Source: Amoebidium appalachense (Eukaryota > Ichthyosporea). Taken from it: DNA of 64,000 nucleotides. How positions within the stretch are numbered: position 1 is the stretch's first letter; every line of letters starts with the position of its first letter. The position numbers and the translations under genes are program-made. Below the pieces are notes generated by a model. The model had not been told where the DNA came from, made no database searches, and saw only the letters and a program-made list of their open reading frames with translations. This document shows, one piece after another, positions 46,552 to 57,521 of the stretch. The DNA lies in NCBI GenBank assembly GCA_963693365.1, contig CAVNZM010000002.1, positions 1,984,001 through 2,048,000 of the forward strand. Reading direction: 5' to 3'.

Positions 46552-46975
46552 AGCCTATAAATAGCACATGCATCAGTAATTTTGCCTATAAATAGAACAT
46601 GCATCAGTAATTATGCCTATAAATAGCACATGCATCAGTACCTACGCCTATAAATAGCACATGCATCAGTACACCTGCATATAAATAGCACATACATACG
46701 TATGGCTCGTTCATGAGTACTAATGCCTATAAAAAGCACACACCTAAGTACTTATTTATATAAATAGCACATACATAAGTACTGATGGCACATAAATAAG
46801 TACTAATGCCTAAAAACAGCACACGCATCAGTACCTATGCATATAAATGGCACATACAATAGTACTTCTAATTTTTATGCACATGCATGAGTACTTATGA
46901 TTAAAAAAAACCATATGCATAGGTGCGTGTGCCCATAAATAGCACACACCTAGCATCACAGCTATAAATAGCAAA
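46552..46975 (+). repeat. TATAAATAGCACATGCATCAGTA tandem array in a helicase intron
   Basis: About a dozen imperfect units of 28-35 bp built on CCTATAAATAGCACATGCATCAGTA. Units degrade toward the right. It lies between helicase exons 9 and 10. Confidence 0.88.
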
Positions 46976-47177
46976 CTCACGGCCTTCTTTCCCACCAACT
47001 CCACGCCGCTCGATTTTCAAATACCGATTACCAAACTTTCTCCGCCCCCTCCTTACCCCCCCTCCCCCCCCCCCCCCCCCCCACCCACCCCTCCCCCCCC
47101 CCCCCCCCCCACCACCACCCACCCACCTCCCCCTCCCCCCCCCCCCCCCCCCCCCCCACACCCACCCACCCACCCAC

Positions 47178-47249
47178 CTGGTCCAACTCAGCATGCAGGC
47201 CGTGTGCCGTCAACCCTTTCAAGCACAGCCAGTTGGCCCACGCATCCAC
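47178..47249 (-). CDS. DDX21-like helicase, exon 9
   Basis: Acceptor TCAATACAG, donor GACCAG|GTGGGTGG. Reads VDAWANWLCLKGLTAHGLHA then ELDQ, corresponding to the L...G..A..LHGD..Q segment (motif IVa region). Confidence 0.82.
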
Positions 47250-47313
47250 CTGTATTGACCATAATGGAGTTAGTGACAACCGAATACCAGCATCACCACC
47301 ACATACATACACC

Positions 47314-47376
<63 letters not shown>

Positions 47377-47737
47377 TTCATACGCATGCACACGCCCTCA
47401 CACACACATATACCCACGTATGCGCGCGCACAGACACAAGGCATATGTGTGTGCTAACGGGCGTGTTTAGGTGAATGTGTTTGCCTGCGTGCCTGTGTGT
47501 GTGCATGTGCTTGGGTTCCTTGCACGCGTCGTGTGTATGTGTGTGCCTGTGCACGAGTGTGCATCCGTGCATGTGCCACGTGCTTATCTATGTGTGAATA
47601 CGAAGGAGGTGAGGGTGGGTTCGTGGGAAGTTGTGTAAGTGAGAGGCAAGGGAGCGACTGGGGAGAGAAGACATATACCTTCGGGCAGGCGACGGAAGGG
47701 GAGGGGAGGGGGGGGGGGGGGGGGGGGTGCCACCAAC

Positions 47738-47854
47738 CTCCTTGCGTGTGTCCATGAAGAGTATTGCATGACGAGGGCGGTGCATGACCATCAGATCGAC
47801 CACAGCCTGGCGCTGGGCATGCTCCCCTGGCACCACTATGGCCTCATGTGTGAT
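47738..47854 (-). CDS. DDX21-like helicase, exon 8
   Basis: Acceptor CTATTCAG, donor AAGGAG|GTTGGTGG followed by a C-run. Reads ITHEAIVVPGEHAQRQAVVD .. RHAILFMDTRKE, the start of the second RecA lobe (motif IV, IIF..TK equivalent). Confidence 0.83.
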
Positions 47855-47929
47855 CTGAATAGGAAGGGGGGGAGAGAGTAAGGGAATGAAGTGTTAAGTA
47901 GGGTGAATCCACGAATGGCGGCTGCTTTT

Positions 47930-48160
47930 TCTAACATGCGCAGCCACCTACATATCCTACCGTACATGGCCACTGGGTTTCCTAATCTGGGCAGCCACCT
48001 ACATATCCTACCGTATATGGCCACTGGGTTTCCTATTTTGGGCAGCCACCTACATTTTCTGCCATACATTTTATATCAACTGGGTTTCCTGATCTAAGCA
48101 GTCAATCTACTTTTCCTGCCATATATGGCAACTAGCTACCTAATTTGGACAGCCACGTAC
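47930..48160 (+). repeat. About 50-bp minisatellite in a helicase intron
   Basis: About five units of CAGCCACCTACATATCCTACC followed by GTACATGGCCACTGGGTTTCC. It ends at the donor of exon 7. Confidence 0.85.
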
Positions 48161-48239
48161 CTCCTCGGGCACCTGCACACCCGACGAGCTGCTCATGTCC
48201 ACATCCACTGGATTGCGCAGATAGGCATTGGCTACCTCC
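48161..48239 (-). CDS. DDX21-like helicase, exon 7
   Basis: Acceptor TATGGCAG, donor GAGGAG|GTACGT. Reads REVANAYLRNPVDVDMSSSS then GVQVPEE, the linker between the RecA lobes. A minisatellite (47930-48160) follows in the intron. Confidence 0.8.
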
Positions 48240-48651
48240 CTGCCATATATGGTTAGTACTATTCGTGTCGTTTTGCCCAATATGGTTAGATGGCCACCAA
48301 ATGTGACCTCAGAAATATAGAATCGCCGAATACTTTTGACATTTTAGACTCCCCAAATACATGTGCATATGTCTGGTTTGGTTAGACAAATGTGGGCTAA
48401 TTTTTTTTGGGTTGACCCATCACCATTTGGACAAAAGCATGAGATTCTTTGATATCTATTAACTACTCACCACGTCCCCTTTCTCCTCTATCCAAAACGG
48501 CACGAGGATAGGAAGCAAGCCAGATCAATGGGACCAAATTAGACTCGCTGCAGATAAAGCACAACACATGACCTGACACACCATGCCCTCCCAAAAATCT
48601 ACCGTCATCACAACAAACCCCCCCCCCCTCCCCCCTCCACCGCCACCACCA

Positions 48652-48712
<61 letters not shown>

Positions 48713-48861
48713 AGAGAGACACACACACACCAACACACCCACACACCCACACCCACACCCACACCCACACCGAGAGAGAGAGACACACACACACACCGAG
48801 ACACACACACACACACACACACACACACCGAGACACACACACACACACACACACACACCGA

Positions 48862-48949
<88 letters not shown>
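48652..48949 (+). repeat. (AC)n tract with AGAGAG and ACCC interruptions
   Basis: Almost pure AC dinucleotides for about 300 bp, starting directly at the 5' splice site of exon 6 (sense (GT)n). Confidence 0.96.
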
Positions 48950-48950
<1 letters not shown>

Positions 48951-48956
48951 GCCCAC

Positions 48957-49040
48957 CTGACTTGGTCCGATATAGTTGCACTGTACATCAACATCTGCCG
49001 TGACTTTGGTGTCTCCTTGATCAGTCTCTCAAGCATAGGT
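48957..49040 (-). CDS. DDX21-like helicase, exon 6 (motif III)
   Basis: Acceptor CTATGCAG, donor GTCAG|GTGGGC followed at once by (GT)n. Reads [20 protein letters not shown] then [11 protein letters not shown] is motif III, coupling ATP hydrolysis to unwinding. Confidence 0.9.
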
Positions 49041-49487
49041 CTGCATAGTATCGTCATTAGAATCAGCCCCCCCCCCCCCCCCCCCCTCCCCCCCCCCCAA
49101 CAAAAAAAAAAAAAAAAAAAGGGGGGTGCGCCATGCATTATATCAGTCACGTGCACTCATCACCCCCCCCCCCCTCCCTCCCCGGCTCCTCGGACACACA
49201 CGCCCATCACCATCCCCACCATTACAATAGATCAATACTTGTCCGTTTACATCCCTTGCCACACCATGTGCTCTTTCTGTTCGTCTCCACAAGAATCATG
49301 AAAGCCAAAAAAGCCAACATCCCCCCATAGCCAAAAAAAAAAAAAAAAGAAGACCCCTTCTTTTTGCTGCCCAGCAACACTATAAACATATTGAAAGCAG
49401 GAGCGATCAGCCCATATGCACCACACATTTCCCATAATATGCAAAACTGCCTACGTTTCATGAAAAAAACCTAAAATGAGATCTCAC

Positions 49488-49542
49488 CTTGACTGAGAAT
49501 CGATTAGAATATCTGCCTCGTCAACAACAAAGACCTCCACAG
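49488..49542 (-). CDS. DDX21-like helicase, exon 5 (DEAD box)
   Basis: A 55-bp exon preceded by (AC)n ATGCAG and followed by GTGAGA. Reads AVEVFVVDEADILIDSQS; VDEAD is the Walker B DEAD motif that binds Mg and activates water. The phase fits both neighbours. Confidence 0.92.
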
Positions 49543-49545
49543 CTG

Positions 49546-49546
<1 letters not shown>

Positions 49547-49610
<64 letters not shown>
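49547..49610 (+). repeat. (TG)n tract at the exon 5 acceptor
   Basis: Sense strand (AC)n ending in ATGCAG, so the dinucleotide run directly precedes the 3' splice site. Confidence 0.93.
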
Positions 49611-50154
49611 ATGCATGTGTGTATGCCCGTACATGTGTGCAGAGTGGGAATGGGGGCGGGAGGGGTTTAATATAACACTCATTGCTCAAAACGCCCCAGT
49701 GAATTTGCTGAAGAAACCACGCATCAACATTACACACTATACATTTTGAATTACACCTTTTGGCCATTTTCGTAAGTCAGCCTCCCCCCCCCCCCCCCCC
49801 CCCCCTTCCCATACCCAAACAAAACAAAAAACATACATCGTCTAGTCTTCAACACAATCTTCATAGCACCACTACTAATAAATTCACACACACTTTGCCC
49901 CTTCTCTTTTACTCTAAAGGGAGGGATGGGAGGATGGGCCGGTGGGTTTTTGTGTGTGTGCGTATGTGTGTGTGTGGGTGGGTGTGTGTGTGTGTGTGCT
50001 TGAGAGGGGAGGGGGGGGGATAACACTGAAGCAGGAAGCCACGCAACGAAGAACATAGTGGGGAGTACAAAGTTGCCGTATTTCTCAAAAAAGAACCACA
50101 AGCCGAAGGGAAGAGTGGGTGGGTGGTTGGGTGGGTGTGCACGTGTTGTCCATC

Positions 50155-50272
<118 letters not shown>

Positions 50273-50394
50273 TAGGTGTGTGTGTGTGTGCCCGCGCGCA
50301 CGCGCGAGCGAGCTCAGGCACCTGTGCTTGTGCCTGTGTCTCCCGTGGCCACAATGGTATGCATTGGGGGGGGGGGGGGGGGGGGGGGGGAGAA

Positions 50395-50425
<31 letters not shown>

Positions 50426-50434
50426 ATATCAAAC

Positions 50435-50525
50435 CAGACAGGTCGAGGGTGCCCATTTCCATGTGCTCTCCCATACGGCCCAACGTGCCAACGATTACAT
50501 CTGTTGGTTTAGACAGCTGCGCGAT
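50435..50525 (-). CDS. DDX21-like helicase, exon 4 (motif Ib)
   Basis: Acceptor AAATTTCAG, donor TCTG|GTTTGATATAC followed by a C-run. Reads IAQLSKPTDVIVGTLGRMGE then HMEMGTLDLS. VGTLGR corresponds to the usual TPGR motif Ib; Leu in place of Pro is unusual. Confidence 0.88.
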
Positions 50526-50636
50526 CTGAAATTTGGATGTGGTGATGGTATTAATATATACTTCACTCTGAAGGGGTAGACCGTGGATAACAAGGACAAC
50601 CGGGGTTTCGGCGGGGACGAGGATTTGGGGCGGGGG

Positions 50637-50689
<53 letters not shown>

Positions 50690-51096
50690 GTGTGTGTGTG
50701 TGCGTACATGTGTGCATGAGAGAGGAGAGGGATGAGGGGAGAGAGAGAGGGGCAGGAGGAGGGGAGGGAGAGAGGGGGAGGAGGGGGGATAGAATGATGG
50801 GAATAACAAGAGGGGAGCAAAAGAAGACAGGGTGAGGGGTGGGGGCTCTGGGACGAAACCATGAGACGACACAAATATGCGCAAAGGGGGGAAATGAAAC
50901 CACGTGTAAACGGTAAAGTTCTTTGGAGAAAGGCTTGGGCGGGCGGCGGGCGGGCGGGCGGGCGGGTGGGGGAAGAGGAGGGGAGGATAGGGAGGGAGAT
51001 TTCTTTCTCTTCCCCCCCCCCCCCCCCCCCTTTCCTTTCTTTTCTTTTCTTTTCTTTTTCTTTTTCTTTTTCTTTTTTTTCTTTTTTTATTTTTTG

Positions 51097-51131
<35 letters not shown>

Positions 51132-51184
51132 GGGCGGGAGGGGGAGGAGGGGGAGGGGAGGGGGGGGGGGGGGGGGGTGTTAAC

Positions 51185-51323
51185 CTGTTCACTGTATGGG
51201 ACACCCCCGAGCAAGTTGGCGCACCGCAATTGGCTAAGAGTGCCTAGCTCCCGTGCAATCTGAATGACTAACTCTCTTGTGGGCGCAACAATCACTGCAC
51301 GGGGGATGCGTGACACGTCATAT
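51185..51323 (-). CDS. DDX21-like helicase, exon 3 (motif Ia, GG)
   Basis: Acceptor (AC)n ATGCAG, donor GAACAG|GTTAACAC followed by a C-run. Reads RYDVSRIPRAVIVAPTRELV .. LGTLSQLRCANLLGGVPYSEQ. PTREL is motif Ia and GG follows at the usual distance. Confidence 0.92.
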
Positions 51324-51326
51324 CTG

Positions 51327-51600
<274 letters not shown>

Positions 51601-51834
51601 AGCGTGTGTGTGTGGGTGTCAGTAGGTGTGTGTTCGTGGGAGGAGTGCATGTATGCGTACTCGAGGGTGTATGCAGGCATTCGTTTCCGTGTTTGGTTGC
51701 ATGAAAGGTCATCGGGCGACGTTCTTGTGTTGTGTGTGTGCGTGCGAAAGTGAGGCGGGCAGATGCACAGAAAGAGGAACAGGGGAGGGAGGAAAGTGGG
51801 GGGGGGGGGGGGGGGGGGGGAGGGGGGCAGGTCA

Positions 51835-51879
<45 letters not shown>

Positions 51880-51933
51880 TTGTGTGTAAGTGTGTTTGGT
51901 GGTGGTGGTGTTTCTTTTTTTCCTTTTTTTTTT

Positions 51934-51964
<31 letters not shown>

Positions 51965-52002
51965 GGTTTGAAGTGTGCAACCTAAGGAGAAAAGATTCAA
52001 TA

Positions 52003-52179
52003 CAGACTACGTATCCCGTAAGACTACTGAATTTAGCCGACTGCCGGCTGGCTTTCAGTCTGAAACAACGTCCCAGTTTTTCATTACCCGTTAGGGTAGA
52101 TAAAGTGTGGCGTCATTTCAGATTGAAAGCCCAGCCGGCAGTCGGCTAAATTCAGTAGTCTGCCGGGGTACGTAGTCTG
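52003..52179. mobile_element. MITE-like inverted-repeat element (177 bp)
   Basis: Arms of about 65-70 bp: CAGACTACGTATCCCG .. GACTACTGAATTTAGCC at the left and its complement at the right, ending ACGTAGTCTG. The short centre is non-coding. Flanks are TA (left) and TT (right), so no clean target duplication. It lies in the helicase exon 2/3 intron. Confidence 0.82.
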
Positions 52180-52252
52180 TTTACACCCTTACTCGTTAAG
52201 CCTTCGGAAAGAGGGAAGCAAGGGGGGGGACGGGGGGGAAGGGGGGGGGGGG

Positions 52253-52283
<31 letters not shown>

Positions 52284-52721
52284 AGGGGTGGGGTGGGGGG
52301 AGAGGGGAGGGGGGGGGGGGGGGGGGGGGGGTGATGGAAAGTTGGAATGTGCCAGGCCAATATGTCTAACCCGTGTCACGAATACACAGCCGCTCCCTCC
52401 ACCCCCCACCCCCACCCCCCATCCCCCCAATTACACACACACACACACGCACACAAGACCCATCAACCTTTTCTCATGCCTTTCCATTAACCTCTCCTTT
52501 CTCACCTTCCCTCGCCCTTCTCTCCGACCCGTGCCTCCCCGCCCTCACCCCCCTCCCCTTCCCCTCCTCCCTTCTCCCCTCCTCCCCCCTCACCTCCTCC
52601 CTTCCCGAATAAACCTTCCAAACTCTCCTCAAGTCCTACCTCGACCAATCCCTTATATGAGACCCCCCCCCCGGACATAAGTCACATGCACACAATGAGT
52701 GATATTACCGACAGCACACAC

Positions 52722-52785
52722 CTTGATTTGCGAAACTCAAGCCGTTGCACGAGGGGCAGCAGATAGGCAAGCGTCTTGCCGGTCC
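52722..52785 (-). CDS. DDX21-like helicase, exon 2 (Walker A)
   Basis: A 64-bp exon, acceptor AAATTCAG, donor CAAG|GTGTGT. With the last base of exon 1 it reads TGTGKTLAYLLPLVQRLEF, the Walker A motif I (AxxGxGKT), split by the intron within ATG|TGKT. Confidence 0.93.
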
Positions 52786-53330
52786 CTGAATTTGGGATTA
52801 ATGCTTCAGGACACTACTGCAAATATTGGAAACATGGAGATCGTAGCATGACACTCATGTCATCAGAGGGGGTATGGTGACTCAAATCATTATTGTGTTA
52901 TGGAATACTCAAAGGGTTTATCGACATTGTAACAGGAGATGCATGGTGGCGGGCAGTGCACACACACCCCAGGCATTTCCCCCCTGCTACTTCCCTCCTC
53001 CCCTCCTTCCCCCCCCCCCTCCCCCCCCCCAACACCCCCCTCCCCCCCTTCCCCCCCCCCCCCCCCCCCCCCCCCCCGCGCCCCCTCTCCCCACAAACCA
53101 CCCCCAAAACCCAATCTGCCAGCCACACACTTGCACACACAGACACATGGACCCCCCGAACCCCCTCAATCAGGTGTTGCCAAACCTGCACAGAGACCAA
53201 TCCAGAGTGCTTGGGGGGCACAACCCCCCCCCTCCTTTCCCTTCTCCCTCCCTTCAAAGAGCAATCATTGGAAAAAAAAAATGAAGAAAAAAAATTTCGT
53301 GGTGTGTGTGTCTGCATGTGGAGAGGCCCC

Positions 53331-53365
<35 letters not shown>

Positions 53366-53370
53366 CTTGA

Positions 53371-53470
53371 GTGCGCCATAGAGTACGACGAACACTTTCA
53401 CAACGGACAACACCATGCAGAGTGCAAACCCACACATAAAGAATATGCATAGTAAGCAGAGCCTATCCCC
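53371..53470 (+). repeat. Intronic module, copy A
   Basis: GCCATAGAGTACGACGAACA .. ACGGACAACACCATGCAGAG .. AATATGCATAGTAAGCAGAG, with G-runs on both sides, inside the helicase exon 1/2 intron. Confidence 0.8.
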
Positions 53471-53535
53471 GGGGGCGGGGGGGGGGGGGGGGGGGGGGAG
53501 GGGAGGGGAGGAGGAGGGGGGGGGGGGGGATCCAC

Positions 53536-54389
53536 CTGTAGCGGCGGAGCACAAAACATCGCACCATCTGATGGCCGGGGGGATGGCCCATGTCTGCACC
53601 GGAAAAGGCTCCTCCAATCCGATCTCACGTAATCGACTAACCAGCGCAGCATTCACACCTAAACCCCCAAACCCGACTTCGGCTGCGCGCACCGGTTTTT
53701 CGGTTTTCCCATCTAATAATTCCGCGTTTTCTTGGTTTTCCTGGTTTGCGCGCGCTGCTCTACGCTTCTCCTTTGCTTCCCTCTTCTCCAGGTCCCGTAA
53801 TTCAATCTTTGCCTTCATTTTTTCCTCTCTTGCCTTCAGGTCCCATTCCTTTGTGTTTTTATGTCTTTTCAATTTTTTTTCCTTGCGTTTTTTTTCTTGC
53901 ACCTCAACTGGAATCGCATTTTCCCTTACAAAATCGAGATCATCTCCAGAATCACCGAAATTCGTGGGGTCGCCGGTTTTCGGCAGTTCCATAGTCAACC
54001 CGATAACAGATTCTCCTTTTGGCAGTGAAATTTCATTCCTTCGATCGCTAATCGTGTGTGTGACTGACGAAGCTCTCTCCACATCTACTTCTGCATGTAT
54101 GAGCGAATCTTGGAATGAAACCGAGTTTTCTTGAAATTCTTGTGTGTTTTCTGCCGTCGACTGATTGGTGCCTACTGTGTCTCGTTTGTCAGCCTGGGTT
54201 GGATGCGTGTCCTGCGCTTTTGAAGCCAAATTCGGCATATTTTGAGCTTCCACTATTGGTTGGAAGGAGACCTTTTGTTGTAAAGACCCATTATGATTGG
54301 ATGGTGGGTATGTGGGTGATGGTGGTTGTGGGTCATTGTTGGATTGTGGGGGTAGTGGCTGCTTATCTTGGGTAGATGAGCAGAGAAAC
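53536..54389 (-). CDS. DDX21-like helicase, exon 1 found (N-terminal tail and Q motif)
   Basis: Acceptor TTAATCACAG at 54390, donor GCTACAG|GTGGAT at 53536, followed by a C-run. About 285 residues: a polar low-complexity tail, then a long basic helix (EKKRKEKKLKRHKNTKEWDL .. KREAKEKRRAARANQENQEN) likely nucleolar or nuclear, then GFGGLGVNAALVSRLREIGL and PFPVQTWAIPPAI, the F..G and Q motif that read adenine. The acceptor means at least one more 5' exon beyond 54390. The gene family (DDX21/DDX50/RH3 group) acts in ribosome biogenesis; that role is inferred from the family. Confidence 0.85.
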
Positions 54390-54501
54390 CTGTGATTAAG
54401 AAAAAAATTAAATTTAGTGAAAGCGTAATTCGTTCGCAATAGACCGAGCAGGACGACATAGGAAGGGGGTGCACGAGTGAAGAAGCAAATTTGTTTTTCT
54501 T

Positions 54502-54504
54502 CTT

Positions 54505-54547
<43 letters not shown>
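54502..54547 (+). repeat. T-run joined to G-run
   Basis: Sense strand C-run followed by A-run, the same composite seen at 46389-46452, 51932-51966 and 59327-59390. Confidence 0.9.
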
Positions 54548-54548
<1 letters not shown>

Positions 54549-54631
54549 TGTTTAACATGGGTTAAAGGGAGGAGGGAGGTAAGTGACGATCACCCAGCAG
54601 ATGGCTTCGTCAGTCACACACACGATTAGCG

Positions 54632-54747
54632 ATGGATATTAAATCTTACTTACCTAAATAATAGAGGCAAAAAAAAAAACGTCTTTACACGCGCACGTTT
54701 TTTTTTTTTTGCCTCTATTATTTAGGTAAGTAAGATTTAATATCCAT
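54632..54747. mobile_element. Fold-back hairpin element (116 bp)
   Basis: Near-perfect palindrome: ATGGATATTAAATCTTACTT .. GAGGCAAAAAAAAAA, an 18-base loop, then the exact complement. Flanked by A/T sequence. A MITE or cruciform-forming repeat; non-coding. Confidence 0.88.
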
Positions 54748-54800
54748 TATTATAGGTAGTGATATTACACATATTAGAGAGCGAGGGGGGGGGGGGTTTA

Positions 54801-54912
54801 AAAACATCATAAAGTACGAAGTACACATGTACAATGGACAAAACAGTGCAGAGTGCAAACCACACACAAAGAATATGCTCAATAAGCAGAGCAGAGCTCA
54901 TCCTCCAGGGGG
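54801..54912 (+). repeat. Intronic module, copy B
   Basis: AAAGTACGAAGTACACATGT .. AGTGCAGAGTGCAAACCACA .. ATATGCTCAATAAGCAGAGC .. CTCATCCTCCAGGGGG. Preceded by a G-run. Upstream of the first helicase exon found, probably in another intron. Confidence 0.8.
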
Positions 54913-55142
54913 GATTACATGCACCACAGTATCCGTGTTTCGGGGAAGGGGGGGAAGGGGGGGCGGGGGGAAAGGGGGAGCAGCAGCTTATGCGACCCAC
55001 AGAAAAAAAGGCCCCCGAAAAGGGCACAGACAGAGAAAGGGGAACGAATGAGAACAGCAGATGTCCTGCAGTAAAGGGCTAAAGGAGGCGGGAGAGGAGA
55101 GCCGGGTAGACAGGAAGGAGTGGGGGGGGGGGGGGGAAGGTT

Positions 55143-55236
55143 AGAGTGTACGAAGTACACATTCATCACGGAGCTAATGGAGAGTGCAAACCACAGGGAG
55201 TATGCATAACAGTAGAGCCCAACCTCCAGAGGCCCT

Positions 55237-55240
<4 letters not shown>
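55143..55240 (+). repeat. Intronic module, copy C
   Basis: TGTACGAAGTACACATTCAT .. GAGTGCAAACCAC .. GTATGCATAACAGTAGAGCC .. CTCCAGAGG, with a G-run on each side. Confidence 0.8.
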
Positions 55241-55278
<38 letters not shown>

Positions 55279-55279
55279 A

Positions 55280-56480
55280 GTCTCCGGGGCCAGGGCCAGG
55301 TTGGGCGGGGGGTGGGAGAGGGAGGGGGGAGGTATACGCAACTCACACACTAGAGTTACACACTATGGTCCACACGAAAGAAGCGGACTACTATTCATGC
55401 TCACACAATCAAGCACCTCAGGTGCGGAATAACCCAGGTCGGAAACTCTTCAAGGCCTGTGTTTACGCCGTGCACATCTAGAAGGTGAATGAAGAAAAAA
55501 CGTACATGTATTCATCCTCATAAATACAGCAGGTATCCATGTAAACAGCAGAAACATCGCGCACAGTTTCAAGGATCACACACTGTGAGACTCGGGTGCA
55601 TGTTCACTGACCTTGTAAACAGGGCTCTCTCGCAGTTCATTCCTCGGGCAGGTGAACCTACAATCTTTCCTCCTAGTCTCCCAACCATTACCTTCCCTTG
55701 GGTGTTACCCACCCTCCACAAAGCTCTAACACCATGCATGGTTATTAAAGGCACCCTGCCAAGACCACCTAACTGGAGACTACGGAGGGATTCAGATCAC
55801 AGCCGTCCGTCCAATCAACAAATGTGACTCATCTATGAGGCTGGTTGATATAGAAAAATCTGCCGTCCGAGGGCGTTGTAAATATCAAGTGTATACAATC
55901 CTCAGGAAAATAATTCTTTATCTATTGACAGTGTACATATGAGAAGTGCCACACTACTAGTGCACGTGGTTTGTGAACACGGCCAAGCTTGGCATTGAGT
56001 CTTTTGGGTCACGTTTTGATGGCGAAGATTAGCCAAAACAAGTAACAACGCATTTCCGAATTAGGAAGTCCGCGCTCTTGGAGCGCGTCGAGCTAATTAC
56101 CGCGCCGCCTTCAAAAATATCAACTTCTGGAACAAGCAAACCCATCGCAGCTGCAAAAGTGTACATACTTCAAAGAGAGCATACTATTGTAGAACATCGC
56201 CATGCAGTTCACGAGGAAAATCATGCCACGACGTGCATGTGCATCTTTCCCTGCTGTAGGTTCTTTGAAAATGCTTTCCTACGATAAAATAAGTTTGGAA
56301 GCTGATCATGAGGCAGGATGGAATCAGCCTTCAGTAACCTTTTTAGTAACCAAGCACATGTAACTACACGGGCTTTTTGACCCACCCTTAGAAACGTAAC
56401 GAATGCTACGTAGAGCTCCTATGACATAAACCTAAATAAAGGTTCGGAGCAGCCATAGTATTCCGGCTACACAGAAAGAT
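55280..56480. other. Unique sequence, no gene supported
   Basis: Open frames at 55489-55827 and 56078-56287 (plus) have no recognised domain or splice support. The stretch may hold the helicase 5' exon or promoter and the promoter of the gene at 56568. Confidence 0.3.
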
Positions 56481-56567
56481 GTCATGTATAAAAGGCCGAG
56501 AATGTGGCTCTTTTTCCATAACTCTAGATCCCACATGCCCGCCCATCACCGACCCAAAGACCCAACC

Positions 56568-57089
56568 ATGCCCAAGCGCTTCTACCACTACACCACAGGT
56601 CATGGCTTTCGCAGCATTCGCAGCTCCAACACCCTCCGTGGCTCTTCTCAGGCCTCGGTTGTCTACAAATTCAACAAAAACACACCCGCATCTAAGCGCA
56701 AGCAATTCCAAGCCATTGACTTCACGGCCATGGGACCCGAGTGCACCGACCAAGAACTCTACCACAACAACTGGAGGCTGCAAATTGCATCCGGGGCCGA
56801 CCCTCTCAAGTGCCAATACTACGTATGTGTGGAAGTTCCCAATTACTTTTTCCAGATAGTTAAAGGTGTTGGTCGGAAAACCGGCCGAAAGACCCTAAGA
56901 GCTCGAGACGTGTGGCTGCGGGCCGGAGCTGACTTTTCGCTAGCCAACCACAAAGTTTATGGTGTGCACAATGTTTACTTCGGGCGGAGGACGATGAGGT
57001 GCCATGGACGCTACCGCCGGTCGGTCAAGAAGGCGAACGAGATTTATAAGGTGGCATTTGGTGATGCTCACTTGTTGAGGGTAGACTAA
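56568..57089 (+). CDS. Intronless small protein, possibly HYD1-type ADP-ribosyltransferase-like
   Basis: 173 residues from ATG 56568 (context AACCATGCC); in-frame ATGs at 56535 and 56484 would add 11 or 28 residues. The start KRFYHYTTGHGFRSIRSSNT followed by FTAMGPECTDQEL resembles the HYT..G...I..S (NAD-binding) and GVYxTDL signatures of ART-HYD1-type mono-ADP-ribosyltransferases, found in toxin and defence proteins of bacteria and some eukaryotes. The middle (KCQYYVCVEVPNYFFQIVKG) would be beta strands and the end is basic. No signal peptide. It has no intron or homopolymer, unlike its neighbours, so transfer from another organism is possible. The family call is tentative; the ORF itself is likely real. 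Confidence 0.6.
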   Translation: MPKRFYHYTTGHGFRSIRSSNTLRGSSQASVVYKFNKNTPASKRKQFQAIDFTAMGPECTDQELYHNNWRLQIASGADPLKCQYYVCVEVPNYFFQIVKGVGRKTGRKTLRARDVWLRAGADFSLANHKVYGVHNVYFGRRTMRCHGRYRRSVKKANEIYKVAFGDAHLLRVD

Positions 57090-57099
57090 AGGCAACCAA

Positions 57100-57410
57100 G
57101 TACTTGAAATTGAGCATTATAATTATAGACAAAAGGCAAGCCGCAAGATCATAACTATGATGCGCATTTGCAATGTGAAGGGTTTTACATGTATATAGCA
57201 CTAGGAGTGCTAAACAGTATGAAAGGCTTCATGATATGTGGCGATGAGATATAACAGTGCACGTGATTTTGACGGAAACACTCTTGTGTAGCGAACATGG
57301 ACTAGTGGGTTGCATAGTCACGATCACTCTGAGTGCTGTCTCCCTGCGGCCACTCGGACATCCCGTGTACATGTATGTTGCTGCAGGCATTGTAGGGCCC
57401 AGGCACTTAC
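57100..57410. other. Intergenic, nothing recognised
   Basis: Unique sequence between the small plus-strand gene and the orphan exon. No ORF with support. Confidence 0.5.
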
Positions 57411-57521
57411 GTAAGCCAGCGGGTACCAAGCCTCAAGCTTGGTGACTAGGGTTGCATTAGATTTAAATTCAGCGCCCCATCTCTTCGTGGCAGTTTCGAA
57501 TTCTAGATCCATAATTGCAGA
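57411..57521 (-). CDS. Orphan exon, unrecognised gene
   Basis: Acceptor TATATCAG and strong donor TTAC|GTAAGT bound 37 codons: SAIMDLEFETATKRWGAEFK .. TLVTKLEAWYPLAY. No family recognised. It could be a later exon of the MAPK transcript or part of a separate minus-strand gene whose other exons are not visible. Confidence 0.4.

Noticed and set aside
48652-48949. CRISPR-like regular repeats
   Set aside because: A plain AC dinucleotide tract with short interruptions; there are no unique spacers.
56060-56120. tRNA-like GC hairpin (GCGCTCTTGGAGCGC, then TTACCGCGCC)
   Set aside because: No D-arm/T-arm consensus or acceptor stem could be formed on either strand.
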